From: Paraconiothyrium sp. Pb-2020
Taxonomy: Eukaryota > Ascomycota > Dothideomycetes > Pleosporales > Didymosphaeriaceae
DNA: 64,000 nt
NCBI GenBank assembly: GCA_022419385.1
Contig: JAJUBI010000009.1
Coordinates: 1,116,001-1,180,000 of the forward strand
Direction of reading: 5' to 3'
Positions 20,649 through 30,497 of the stretch are shown piece by piece. Positions within the stretch are counted from its first letter, which is position 1. Every line of letters begins with the position of its first letter. A program made the position numbers and the translations under genes. The notes below the pieces were generated by a model, which was given only the letters and a program-made list of their open reading frames with translations, was not told where the DNA came from and ran no database searches.

Positions 20649-21553
20649 ATGCCCCACCACGCTCTCAGGACTTCTACTTCTTTGCTCTCTTCCTTCCGCT
20701 CTTCTCAATCATCCACCCTCCGAGCACCTCTCAACAAACGCTTCTTCACTCCATCAGCAGCCAACATGGTCATCAAGACTTACTTCGATGTCTCCTGGTA
20801 CGGCCCGGAGGTACAGGTGAACAACAACGGCGACATCACCTCCAAGGGCGCCGAGAAGGGTAAGCCGCCCCTCCTTTGATTGACAAAACTGCATCGCCAT
20901 CACGGCGATGCCGTCATGTTCCATTGTCTCGATGCTCATCAAGGCCAATTGCTGACTCTACCTTCCAGACCAGCAGGGTCGCATCAACTTCGAGCTCTTC
21001 GACGACGTCGTCCCCAAGACGGCTGAGAACTTCCGTGCTCTCTGCACGGGCGAGAAGGGCTTCGGCTACTCTGGCTCCAAGTTCCACCGTGTCATCCCCC
21101 AGTTCATGCTCCAGGGTGGTGACTTCACCCGTGGCAACGTGAGTTTCACAGACCCTCCCGGCGCGGCACAAGGCGGGGCAATAGCTGACTGAAACAGGGC
21201 ACTGGTGGCAAATCCATCTACGGCGAGAAGTTCGGTGACGAGAACTTCAAGCTCAAGCACGACAAGCCCTTCCTCCTGTCCATGGCCAACGCCGGACCCA
21301 ACACGTAAGTTCTCACTTGCCCCGCGGCCTTCAGGATTGCAGCTGATGGTAAGACAGCAACGGCTCCCAGTTCTTCGTGACGACCGTCGTTACCTCGTGG
21401 CTCGACGGCAAGCACGTCGTCTTCGGCCGCGTCCCCGCTGGTGACATCGAGTCGATGAGGATTGTGCGTGCCATCGAGGCTGTTGGCAGCAACTCCGGTG
21501 CTGTCAAGTACTCGTCGAAGCCCCCCACCATCACCGGTGCTGGCCAGGCTTAG
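20649..21553 (+). CDS. Cyclophilin A (peptidyl-prolyl isomerase), mitochondrial/cytosolic dual-start, four exons
   Basis: Exons are 20649-20859, 20969-21138, 21198-21304 and 21358-21553, giving 227 residues. The first 39 residues are rich in Ser, Arg and Leu with no acidic residues, like a mitochondrial presequence. An internal Met at codon 40 (20766) starts the standard cyclophilin body. That body contains [19 protein letters not shown] (catalytic Arg, Phe, Gln), GSQFF, the W of [11 protein letters not shown] and a normal C-terminus. The enzyme catalyses cis-trans proline isomerisation and is the cyclosporin A receptor. In Neurospora one cyclophilin gene is known to yield mitochondrial and cytosolic forms; the layout here predicts the same. 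Confidence 0.93.
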
Positions 21554-22157
21554 ACGTGTGATAAGGGGATAGGGATTCGGCTTTGTGGAGGGGTCTCAGC
21601 ACCTGTATCAGGTGCTAAAGGCAGGAAAGACGGCAGATGGGGTTAGTAACACATGTGAACGTTACATCTAGTAACATTTGTGAACGGCCAATGCCAACTT
21701 GACACAGAGGCTTCTACCAATATATCTACATCTCTACTCATTCTCCTCGTGCACCAAAAGCGCTGATATCAATTGATTCTTCGAATCTCGCGCCATGTTT
21801 CTGACCGAGTTGCAAATTTTCCAGCAAAGGAGGGGCAGCTTCTAGGCGGGGTGAAAGGAGGGGCAGCCCGCGCTACCACCCGATTCGTCACCCTGCAGCT
21901 GTCGTCATCGCCCTTGAGGTTCGCTGCCAACCCGCGCCCTGCCGATGGTACGTCGGCTTCGTCCATGAGTGATGCTATCTTCGGCATGGTGGGTCGTTTA
22001 GGGCGTGGTGTCGACATGGCGCGCCATAGTCGTGTCGACTGACTCACTTTGTACCTGACCTAGATGTTGTCCCCACTCCACCTCTAGTCCCCGTAGCCCT
22101 CACTCGCACTGTGTAGCTCGCAAGTCTCTAGACCAGACTCGAACAACGCAATTCGGT
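21554..22157. other. Intergenic, no gene seen
   Basis: This is the cyclophilin 3' region and the promoter of the PLP-enzyme gene. Apart from a short direct repeat near 21650 I see no feature. Confidence 0.55.
21644..21686. repeat. Imperfect 18-bp direct repeat
   Basis: TAGTAACACATGTGAACG at 21644-21661 recurs as TAGTAACATTTGTGAACG at 21669-21686 (16 of 18 identical, 7-bp spacer). It lies just after the cyclophilin stop codon, probably in its 3' UTR. It could be a short slippage duplication or an RNA-protein site. Confidence 0.5.
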
Positions 22158-23551
22158 ATGACAAAACCTATATCCGCAGCAACGGCGGCTGTACACGCCG
22201 ACGACCACATCAATGTCCTCACAGATGTCAGTCCCCAGCTCCTCTATCTCGGGGGGCAGCGCCTCCTCACGCACGTATACTGACTGATTTCCAGGTCGCG
22301 CCTGCCATCCACACCTCCACCACCTTCCGCTACCCACGCAATCATGAGGACCTCCAGCCCGTCCCCGTCTCCACCGGCGAAGTAATCGACCTACAAACAC
22401 CCCTCATCTACTCACGCCTCGCATCGTCCAACATCAACCGCCTCGAGACCATCTTAGCACCTCTCATATTTCCGGGCACAAATGAGCAGGAACTAGACCA
22501 GCTCGCCAACCATGTGGTCAGCTATAGCTCGGGACTGAGTGCCTTTCACGCCCTCCTTGTCAATGTTGTCCCCAAAGTGATCGCCATATCAGGAGGGTAT
22601 CACGGATGCCATGGAGTTATTGGACTGCATGAGAAGATGCATGGTTTAACGACCGTCGACTTGCACGCGGATGATAAGGCCTGGGATGAGGCTGGTCTGG
22701 GCAAGGGAGATATTGTGCATCTAGAGACGCCGTTGAACCCTACAGGCGAGGCATTCGAGATCCAGAAGTATGCGGATCGAGCGCACAAGAGGGGTGCGCT
22801 ACTCAGTGTCGATGCGACATTTGGCCCGCCTGGATTGCAGGACCCGTTTGCTTGGGGCGCCGACATCGTCATGCACAGCGGGACGAAGTACATTGGCGGC
22901 CACAGCGACATACTTTGCGGCGTTCTGGCCGTGAAGAAGGGTGCGGAGGGAAAGAAGATGGCAGGAGGGTTGCGAGACGAGCGTATTTTCCTCGGTTCCG
23001 TATTGGGTAGTCTAGAAGGCTGGCTGGGCGTCCGTAGTCTGCGTACTCTGGAACTCCGTGTACAGAGGCAGTCTTCTAGTGCGACAAACCTTGTCTCGTG
23101 GCTGGCCAACGCCCTCAAAGGAAGTGGAGAAGGCAGCAGTGTTGTCTCCAAGATTGTTTCGGAGGTCAAACACGCCAGTCTCCAAGAAGCCGACTTCTCC
23201 TGGCTCAAGAAGCAGATGCCCAACGGCTTTGGACCTGTGTTCTCTTTCTATACAAAGACGCCAGAGCAAGCGCGACAATTACCCTCACATCTGCGCCTAT
23301 TCCATCACGCTACAAGTTTAGGTGGCGTGGAGAGCTTGATCGAATGGCGCCGTATGTCTGACTCCGGTGTCGACGAAAAGTTGCTTCGCGTAAGCGTGGG
23401 TGTGGAGAATTGGGAAGATCTGAGGGATGACTTCATTCAAGCTTTCGAAATGCTAGCTTCGGGTGAAAAGGGTGAAAGCCGGGTCAGGGTGGATGTCCAG
23501 ACAGGAGAGAAGGGCGCGAAGGTAGAGGGTGGTGCTGATGGTGCTGTGTAA
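22158..23551 (+). CDS. Cystathionine gamma-synthase/beta-lyase-like PLP enzyme, two exons
   Basis: Exons are 22158-22226 and 22295-23551, giving 441 residues. The 68-nt intron has a GTCAGT donor and a CAG acceptor. It is a Cys/Met-metabolism PLP-dependent protein: TSTTFRYP near the N-terminus, SSGLSA at the PLP-phosphate site, HLETPLNPTG (substrate/PLP contact), SVDATFGPPGLQDPF, and the PLP Lys at 221 in SGTKYIGGHSD. The family moves sulfur between cysteine and homocysteine or cleaves C-S bonds. Exact reaction (synthase, beta-lyase or gamma-lyase) cannot be read from the sequence. It is closer to the divergent yeast YHR112C-like branch than to Str2/Str3. The C-terminal 25 residues are low-complexity and charged. 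Confidence 0.86.
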
Positions 23552-24423
23552 AGGAGCGCCTCATGGTGAAGACGGATCGCATCATGAGGTTAGACTTTTG
23601 GACACTCGTCACAGACTCAGTGGCCTTGGGCTTCACTATTGATCACAGTATATCAGAAGCATTGACGTCCAAGAAGGCAACTATCAGAATAGACAAGATA
23701 ACTAATGGTCGACACATGGGACATGTGTCGAGGCCTTCGCGTCACTGTGAGTTTGCGTTCCCTTATTATATCACAATTCTGAGACATTAAACCAAGTATA
23801 CACTTTCAGGAAGATCAATTCCAGAGCTCCATCTTCTAGGAAGCTTCTGCCCAAGCCTCATGGCTAGCCTTGGTCCACACTTTCAACAGCCGCATTCGAT
23901 AAGAAGCCTAAACTGCCTATCTTGCCACCTTTAGACAAGTCTCATCCTAAATTGTAGAAAGCGGCGTCTGTAGACGCATGTCTGAAGCATACTGTATCTG
24001 CAAGGTTACTTGACATTATACTTCAACGGGTTTCTGATCTTGGATGTAGTCTTTCTATTTCATATCTACCATTCCAACTCTGTGTGGCATCTTCGTTTAA
24101 ACCCGTTCTCAACTCCAGCTAAACTCCAGCTACAAAACGGCGAAACACAAGAACAATGAAGACGGGTCCAGATCAAATACCACCTCCCCCACCCGGGCTT
24201 GCATCATCTAGTCTCCTGGCGGCTTTCTAGACCATGGGTTGATAATCTGTAACTTTTGAGTAACAGGACGGCTAGCCCAACATTTTCACCATGTCTCTGA
24301 GGTGCAGTTAGAGCTATTTCCACACTCTATGGAAATCAACAACCTCCGAAGAAGGGAGCTTGAAGATCGTCAGCAACACTGCACTCGGGATTTGCTCCGC
24401 GGCAGGCTCACCACATCCGCGAA
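23552..24423. other. Intergenic, no gene seen
   Basis: About 870 bp between convergent genes. The only frames are short; a small local duplication (AACTCCAGCT repeated at about 24111-24130) is visible. No gene is supported. Confidence 0.55.
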
Positions 24424-25017
24424 TTATCCGCCTTCTTCACTTGAGTTCTGACCTCTGAACGCTGGATGAGTGAGACTCGGCATCGGTGGTAGCGCAGAGA
24501 TATCGCGCTGATACCAGTCCCAGCTGTCTTCATCTGGCAGCTGGCCTCTTTCGGTAGGATCCGCTGTCCTTGGGCGCGCGGTCTCCGGGCGGACAAGACG
24601 CTCTGTGGTGATGGCTTTGTGGATGTCTGCGAAGTCGTCCTTTGGGCGGCCTTTCTTCTTGGGCGTCCTGGTGAAGATGCTTTTGAGTTTGGCGCTGGTC
24701 TTGCTAGGCGTTTTCGGAGTCGGCTTGCTCGGACTTGCGGGCAGCGGGGTGCCCACAGCAAGGGGTTGGTGTGTGTGACCTGGCGGCATGGGGAATGCGG
24801 AGATTCTTGCGGTCGCGTCAGAAGCGGCGGCAACTTGGGTATATTCAGGAGTTTTTGACGCAGCTGGACGGTCCAGCACTGCCTCGGCCTGCTGCTGGAA
24901 GGCTCGGATATGCTTCAATTCTTCTTGTGCCTCCCTACGGTACTCGGCTAGCAGGCGTGCGCGCTGGACGCGGTCGTTGGTGTCATGTATGGCGAGTCCT
25001 TCAAGTGGGACAGACAT
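24424..25017 (-). CDS. Unknown basic protein with N-terminal coiled-coil
   Basis: A single 197-residue exon from ATG 25017. Residues 15-50 form a likely helix or coiled-coil (RVQRARLLAEYRREAQEELK). The middle is disordered with many Thr/Ser-Pro sites (SPSKPTPKTPSKTS), followed by a basic patch (TRTPKKKGRPKDD) that could be a nuclear-localisation signal. The tail is Trp- and Asp-containing (DEDSWDWYQRDISALPPMP). I do not recognise a family. Codon content is coding-like and frame-specific, so I believe it is a gene. Confidence 0.6.
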   Translation of the reverse strand: MSVPLEGLAIHDTNDRVQRARLLAEYRREAQEELKHIRAFQQQAEAVLDRPAASKTPEYTQVAAASDATARISAFPMPPGHTHQPLAVGTPLPASPSKPTPKTPSKTSAKLKSIFTRTPKKKGRPKDDFADIHKAITTERLVRPETARPRTADPTERGQLPDEDSWDWYQRDISALPPMPSLTHPAFRGQNSSEEGG

Positions 25018-25928
25018 GATGGGCGTGGGTCAAGTTCTACCGTTGCGAGTGGTCCTCTAGGAATCTTATGGGCTGCTATGTAGCAGGCGCGGTGAGGTTG
25101 GGTGTGTAGTTGACAAGAGCAGGCAGCCGTGTGAGAGCCTTCAAATACTGGAATTGAGTGACGCGTAGAAACGGCCTGGGTAGAAAGTGGTATGCCAAGG
25201 ATCTAAGAAGAGGTTGAGCAAGGAGGGTGAATGAAATGACTCGGACCATACAGAAGATTCAACTTCTCTCCACAGCTGCGAGAGCCATGCATTGAGACTA
25301 ACATGGGCTTCAGGTATATGCGGCTTTTCTTAGTCATACCTTCGCGTTTTCATGCTACTGAGCTCGTCAAGCTACCTGGGAAGTCCATGCCAGGCTGCTC
25401 CTGAGACTTCTAGAGAACGCGTTTAGCCCGCACGAGATGTCTCTGCGTTGACTGACATAAGCTGTGTAGTCTCTGGCTTCAGGAAGTGCCCGTCGATGTA
25501 TAAGTAGCCGTCGCTACTGCAGATCGCTCGCGAACAGTGTTCAAACAAGACTTCTAGACAGAACTCTACACATGGTTTTAAAAAGAGTTATTCGGATGAG
25601 GTGTTATATACAAATTATAAGGCCGAAAAGGCTCTACCGTCACGGACCCGAGGTGGGCCATGATGACTTTATAAACACCGACAGGATTGTTGTTTACCCA
25701 GAGAGATGACACGTGCACATCTTATAACAACCGTGCAGTCATGCAGGCAGGCTTGACGCGGCATATGTTACGTTCGACCTCTGAGCTTACGTGTGCACGT
25801 GCTAGGACGGTTGCGGGAGCTTGTTCCATGACAAACACATATCATTGTTCACAGTCAATTAGACTTTTCGGCTATGCCTTCAGCTATGCAATCTTATCCC
25901 TTGAGGTCACCAGTGTAGTTCAACCAAC
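25018..25928. other. Intergenic, no gene seen
   Basis: About 900 bp, including the upstream region of the basic-protein gene. An 86-codon plus frame at 25687 has no recognisable content. Confidence 0.55.
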
Positions 25929-26952
25929 TCATTGCGCCCATGGGTGACCGTTTGGCCCGACCTTCGCATTGATGTGTCCCAACCTCAACAGCCTCCCTTC
26001 CTTGATCTCATCCGCATGCTTTTGGATCTCCTCTACGTCCCAATTTACGCTTACATATCCGCCTCTAAGCACATCCGCTTCCGGCTTGAGCAAGTACAAA
26101 GTGAACGCACCCGTCAACTCAGGTTGATCTTTGGCAAATGGCGTCATGGCGTCAACGATAGTGCCACGGCCGGCCTTTGCTTCCACAATACCAGGGTGGA
26201 TGGAGAACACGCGAACATTGGATAGTTCGAGGTCGAGATGTTCGCCGAGCTTTGTGGCGGCAAGCTGAGAAGTGGAGAGGGAGGATAGGCCGGGGTTGGT
26301 CATGGAGGCACCGATGGAAACGAGGTTGATGAACGTGGTGGTGCGGTCTTTGTTGAACTTATGAAGAAGTTGGGCGAGAACGTAGGTTGCTTTGACATTT
26401 ATTTCCTGCATACCAGCCGTCAGCTTCGTAAATGGCATGCCGAGAAGCTCTCAAGTGAGACTTATGAGACTTACAAAGTCTGCCCACCATTGCGATGGCT
26501 CGAATTCCCCGATGTTACCGTAGTTTAAAAAACCGGCAGCGTTGACAACAACATCAACGGCACCAAACTTCTCAACTGCTTTTTCGAAGATGGCTTGCAC
26601 GTCTTGCTCCTTAGTGATGTCGCCAGCGGCTACCAAGGTGTTGCCTTTGACCTCAGCAGCTACGCTTTCGAGCTTCTTCGCATCACGGCCGACAAGCACA
26701 ACGCCTTTGGCATTGACTTCGGTCCAGGTCTTCGCGACAGCCTAGGGTAGTGTTAGTGTAAACTCGACATTGTATGTACGAAGCATTTCATACGTAGCCG
26801 AGACCACCTCCAGCTCCAGTGATGAGAATGACTTTGTCCGAAGCGAGCTGCGCAAGCTTCTTTGGGTCGATAGCCGGGTAAACGTCGCGATGCATCGCCT
26901 TTGTGAGTTGGAAGGCAGCAGTCAACATGTTGGGATCAAGCTGGGCAGCCAT
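25929..26952 (-). CDS. SDR-fold protein lacking catalytic Tyr and Lys, three exons
   Basis: Exons are 26952-26794, 26741-26475 and 26405-25929 (introns 52 and 69 nt), giving 300 residues. The Rossmann fold is intact: TGAGGGLG (45-52), a GRDAKKLE loop after beta-2 and VVNAAGFLNYG. Where the catalytic YxxxK should be, the protein reads SSLSTSQLAATKL, so Tyr is Leu185 (CTC) and Lys is Gln189 (CAG). The Ser region (LVSIGAS) is present. The downstream VFSIHPGIVEAKAG is normal. It probably still binds NAD(P) but should not reduce substrates by the standard mechanism. A regulatory or sensory SDR is possible. There is no membrane segment, so it is likely cytosolic. Confidence 0.82.
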
Positions 26953-27715
26953 TTTATTCTTTGAAATGGGAAAGTTGGATAGGAAAGTCTTCAGTATTGT
27001 GATTCGAGAGTGCTAAGGAGAAGGAGAAGCAGTGTCTTGCTGTGATGTATTTGAGAGTCTTTGGCTCCATCTTATACTCATTGCGATTGACTAATCTTAA
27101 GTTCTTCAATCCGATGCTCTGCCTCATTGCGCGCATCTCGGACGTAGAGAACGCGATGTGAATCAGCTTCTGTGGGTTTTGTAAGAGATGGTCGTGAGCC
27201 CGCGGAAGCTCCGTTCATGGATTAGGGTTAGCGCCCCGCTCTTGCTTCCTGGGGAGGGTCCCGGTTTCTAAGCGTAAGAACTCCCGGGCTTTTTCACGTT
27301 CATATCTCAATATGCCTCAAGTGAAGTGGTTCGGATACAGGACTGGTACGATATTCAAGATTTGAGCACAATTGATTCATTGCATGGTAGGAGCCATTCC
27401 CTTCACTCTTTTTTTCAGTAGATCGCATTTCGCCTCAACTGTCTGCCACGACGACAGCATGTGTCTACCCCGATATGAAATCCGCCAGCAAGCGAAGATT
27501 GTCGCCTCCATTATACCAGTACCTTCAGAAAGCGCTAAATCTCACGTGAACAGTTGCTCGCGCAACACGTCATCCAATAGCTCCTGAAGCTATTAATATT
27601 ACATCCGACGCAGTAGTAGGAAATAGAAGAAAGTCGCTGGAATTCACAGAACAGGCCAAACTTTTGATACTCGTAGCGCTCACTGGAAAAAGACCTCTGA
27701 CAAGGTGCTGGAGTC
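26953..27715. other. Intergenic, no gene seen
   Basis: This is the upstream region of the SDR gene and the downstream region of the DUF6594 gene. No gene is supported. Confidence 0.55.
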
Positions 27716-29169
27716 CTAGCACATGCCTGGCTGACATTTCGGCCCCACATTACCTAGAAACACGACTAACACCGCGCTATATCTGCACAGCTAGGCATTA
27801 GCTGAAACGCATTATCAGCTTTGGAGAGGCGACAATACATACGCAGCGGCCGCGGCGAGGATCTCATGTCTCTTGGCCTTGGTAAAAAGTGACAGCACCG
27901 CCGAAAAAGCTAGAGTCGAGACAACGAGGATGCCCATGCATATAGCATATGCACTTTCCGTATGAATGTCGTTAATTAGGTGGTATAGTGTGTATATCGG
28001 AACGATGAGGAGCAGTAAAATCATCATAGTGATGATACAATTAGCGAGACGCGTGATCTGCTCCCTCGAGTAATATATCTCAAGCTTGGAGGACTTTGCC
28101 CGCGATCGCTATTTGAATAAAATTAGCATCCTCTTCGCACTACACGGGCAACTTGAGCTGGTTGGCATTACTGACCTCATCACCAAAGATGCGCTAGCAC
28201 GATTGTTAGCGTGACATTACTGCAAAGACTCGAACAAACGCACCTCCAAGAGGGGACAGTGGAACAATCGCAAAAGTTTTTCAATGCTAGAGTCTAGCCA
28301 AGCATGTTCACGTCCGGCTCGCAATGTGACCATGTCTTCCTCATGATTGATCCAAGAAGCCTCTCGTTCCAAGAGTGGCTTATGGTTATACATGAAATTG
28401 CGCACGCTGTTATAATCGCCTTTGGAGGGCTGATGCATAGCGACCATCTGTTGGGCCGAGTTAAGAAGGTTTGCTGGACTAATTCAGTACTAGTCGGCTA
28501 GAGAAGGAAACAAAATGATCCTCACCGTATGAGCAGAATCGCTCCTCAATCAGAGTCATGAGTTGCATCCTTTTCTCCCGTCTTCCAGCAGGCAGTTGTC
28601 TAGTTCTAGGCCATCTCTCATCTTCATTGGCTTCGATGCGATCCATTTTCTCTAACTTCTTCTCCAAATCATGTAATTCATCTTGCTTGTTGAGCAGCAA
28701 GCGAGACTGGATGAAACCAAAGCGACGATAGATCATAAAGCTTTCGTCGCTATCGAGGAACGCTGCCAGATTTGGAAATCCTAGAGGACTCGAAGAGACT
28801 GTATTTTCCATGAGTGAAAGGATTTTGGCTAACGTTGAAACCACTTACGTTGTCTCACCACGGACTTCGGTATGTTCAGATGAGGACGAGGAACCTGTCG
28901 TTTGGGCCAATTCCATCTTGATCTCAGCCTCATGCGAGCCGCTCTGATCCAATGAGGAGTGTCTATATTTATAGTTAATCTTTGTATGTGTTGAAGGCTG
29001 AAAAATACGTACGCGAGTGCACTGGAGGGACAGATGCCGGTTTTGAACTGGAAGTTATGTACGACGAAAATTCAACACAAGACCTCTCAGTGATCGTGGC
29101 GGGCGTGGAAGACAAAGCCATCCCAGCCTCCCCGCACTCCATGATTGATGCATCTTGATGGGTGTCCAT
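27716..29169 (-). CDS. DUF6594 membrane protein, seven exons
   Basis: Exons are 29169-29009, 28962-28859, 28798-28526, 28473-28244, 28193-28176 (18 nt), 28108-27843 and 27782-27716, giving 372 residues; every junction keeps phase. The disordered N-terminus is rich in Ser and acidic residues. The DUF6594 core follows: FPNLAAFLDSDESFMIYRR, the coiled NKQDELHDLEKKLEKMDR, DYNSVRNFMYNHKPLLEREA, WINHEEDMVTLRAGREHAWL. It ends with three hydrophobic segments and the typical TKAKRHEILAAAAAYSAVLV. The family is fungal-specific, often multicopy and of unknown function. The N-terminal exon choices (donors GTATTT and GTGAGA) rest on keeping an acidic, family-like frame; another in-frame combination exists there. 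Confidence 0.8.
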
Positions 29170-29392
29170 GGTCTCGCCGAGGAGCCTTGCAATGTCTTAA
29201 ATGTTCAAAAGAAGTATGGAGTACAATGGTAGGCATAGAGGTTCATAAATCAGCAACCGCTGCTGCTGTTATATGTTCCCGTCGGTACATAAGATATGAA
29301 TGATGCGAGGCTGACCAATGGGTGCTTTGCACATCACGCAACCCCGCCTTATTACTGCAGTCTGCCGAAGGCGCCTAAAGGGCGTACAACAG

Positions 29393-29805
29393 TTATGCTC
29401 GGCTGAGGGATGTTTCCGGAAACCACTCTCCTTTGCGAACCAATTTATTCGTCGCCTTGCTTCTAACCTTGTATTGCCAGTTTCCAAGCTCGCTTCTTCT
29501 GCTCTTCTCAATCGTCACATCGCAATCAGGCTCATCATCAGGATCTTCCAGTACAGCTTCTTCCCCTACCTTGAAAGCGGCTGTCGTCTATAAGCGATAC
29601 CTGGTCAGCGTGGTGTGCTGCAAGAGCTCAGGAGGATGAGCAGAGGGTCTGACATACCCAGGCTGGAGTTTTGGACGGACGGGCGAAAGCGCGACCGTCT
29701 TCAGCTGTCGCCTCTTCCTGAAACACTGTTAGTCGGTCGTATGGTCCCAAGCCAGCAAGTACTTACAACGAATTTTTTGTTTTCTTGCTTACTGGCCTCG
29801 GACAT
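29393..29805 (-). CDS. Small SH3-like/KOW-like unknown protein, three exons
   Basis: I built this from exons 29805-29767, 29717-29658 and 29587-29393 (introns 49 and 70 nt, donors GTAAGT and GTATGT). It gives 97 residues. After an acidic start it reads TTAAFKVGEEAVLEDPDDEP, later GNWQYKVRSKATNKLVRKGE and WFPETSLSRA. The pattern 'FKVGExVxL... WxYKVxS... xWxPExxL' resembles a small SH3-like barrel found in many short fungal proteins. No single exon is long enough to stand out as an ORF. Three consistent splice junctions and frame-specific composition support it. Function unknown. Confidence 0.6.
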
Positions 29806-30194
29806 TTCAACTAGTGCCTTGGTGTGCTTGTGCCTTGTTGGCAAGCGTTGGGTAACTCGTGAGGATTTACCGAACCGGTGAACAGCCCTGACAAGACAAT
29901 AGGTACCCTAGATATAGGCCGGTCAGGGTGAGGCTCTTTGTGTGACAATGATGTATCCAGGCTATATAGTCCCAAAGTAGAAGGCAAGTATCGTGTCAGC
30001 CTAGGCGACAAGGGAAATGCCTAATTGTAATTTCGTGCCTTGCAACCTTGGATCAAATCAGCCTTTGGTGGCTGCATTTGCGATCAAATTTCTGGAAGCG
30101 GGACCCTCGCCTGTACAAAGACCAGCCTGCCTGTTGTGCACGCTGCGTGGTCATTTAGCGGCTCCAGTTTATTGGGACGGAGAACGACGCGCGA

Positions 30195-30212
30195 CCAATC
30201 AGCCGAGCCAAT
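30195..30212 (+). promoter_or_regulatory. Paired CCAAT boxes
   Basis: CCAATCA at 30195-30201 and CCAAT at 30208-30212 lie about 300 bp before the caspase-like ATG. They could bind the fungal Hap/CBC complex; no other evidence. Confidence 0.25.
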
Positions 30213-30363
30213 CTGCAAGCTCAGCCATCGTCCTTCACCACGAGGCCCGTTTCATTGCGACCGCAGCACAGGTCCCTCAGAGGTAGCCCTTCAACCGACC
30301 TGACACGGACGCACAAAGGCTCAGCAAAGGCGCAGGAGCATCCAGTTGCTTGTCGCTCTGTGG

Positions 30364-30369
30364 TATAAA
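30364..30369 (+). promoter_or_regulatory. TATA-like box
   Basis: TATAAA lies 134 bp before the caspase-like ATG at 30498. Confidence 0.25.
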
Positions 30370-30497
30370 GTCGCTGAAATGTGCGAGCCTTGGGCATTGT
30401 GATCCACCTGGCTGAACAGTGAAGCGCCTCTCACTGTTGCAATTGGTCGACCGAAGGACTTTATTTCTACGCGTTCTGATGCTGGCACACCTGCAAC

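Larger units (their letters stand above)
29806..30497. other. Divergent promoter region (small SH3-like gene / caspase-like gene)
   Basis: Open frames on the plus strand here (87-89 codons) overlap in two frames and look random. Two CCAAT boxes and a TATA-like box face the caspase-like gene. No gene is supported. Confidence 0.5.

Noticed and set aside
27222..27230. Telomere-like TTAGGGTTA
   Set aside because: Only one and a half units; too short to mean an interstitial telomere.
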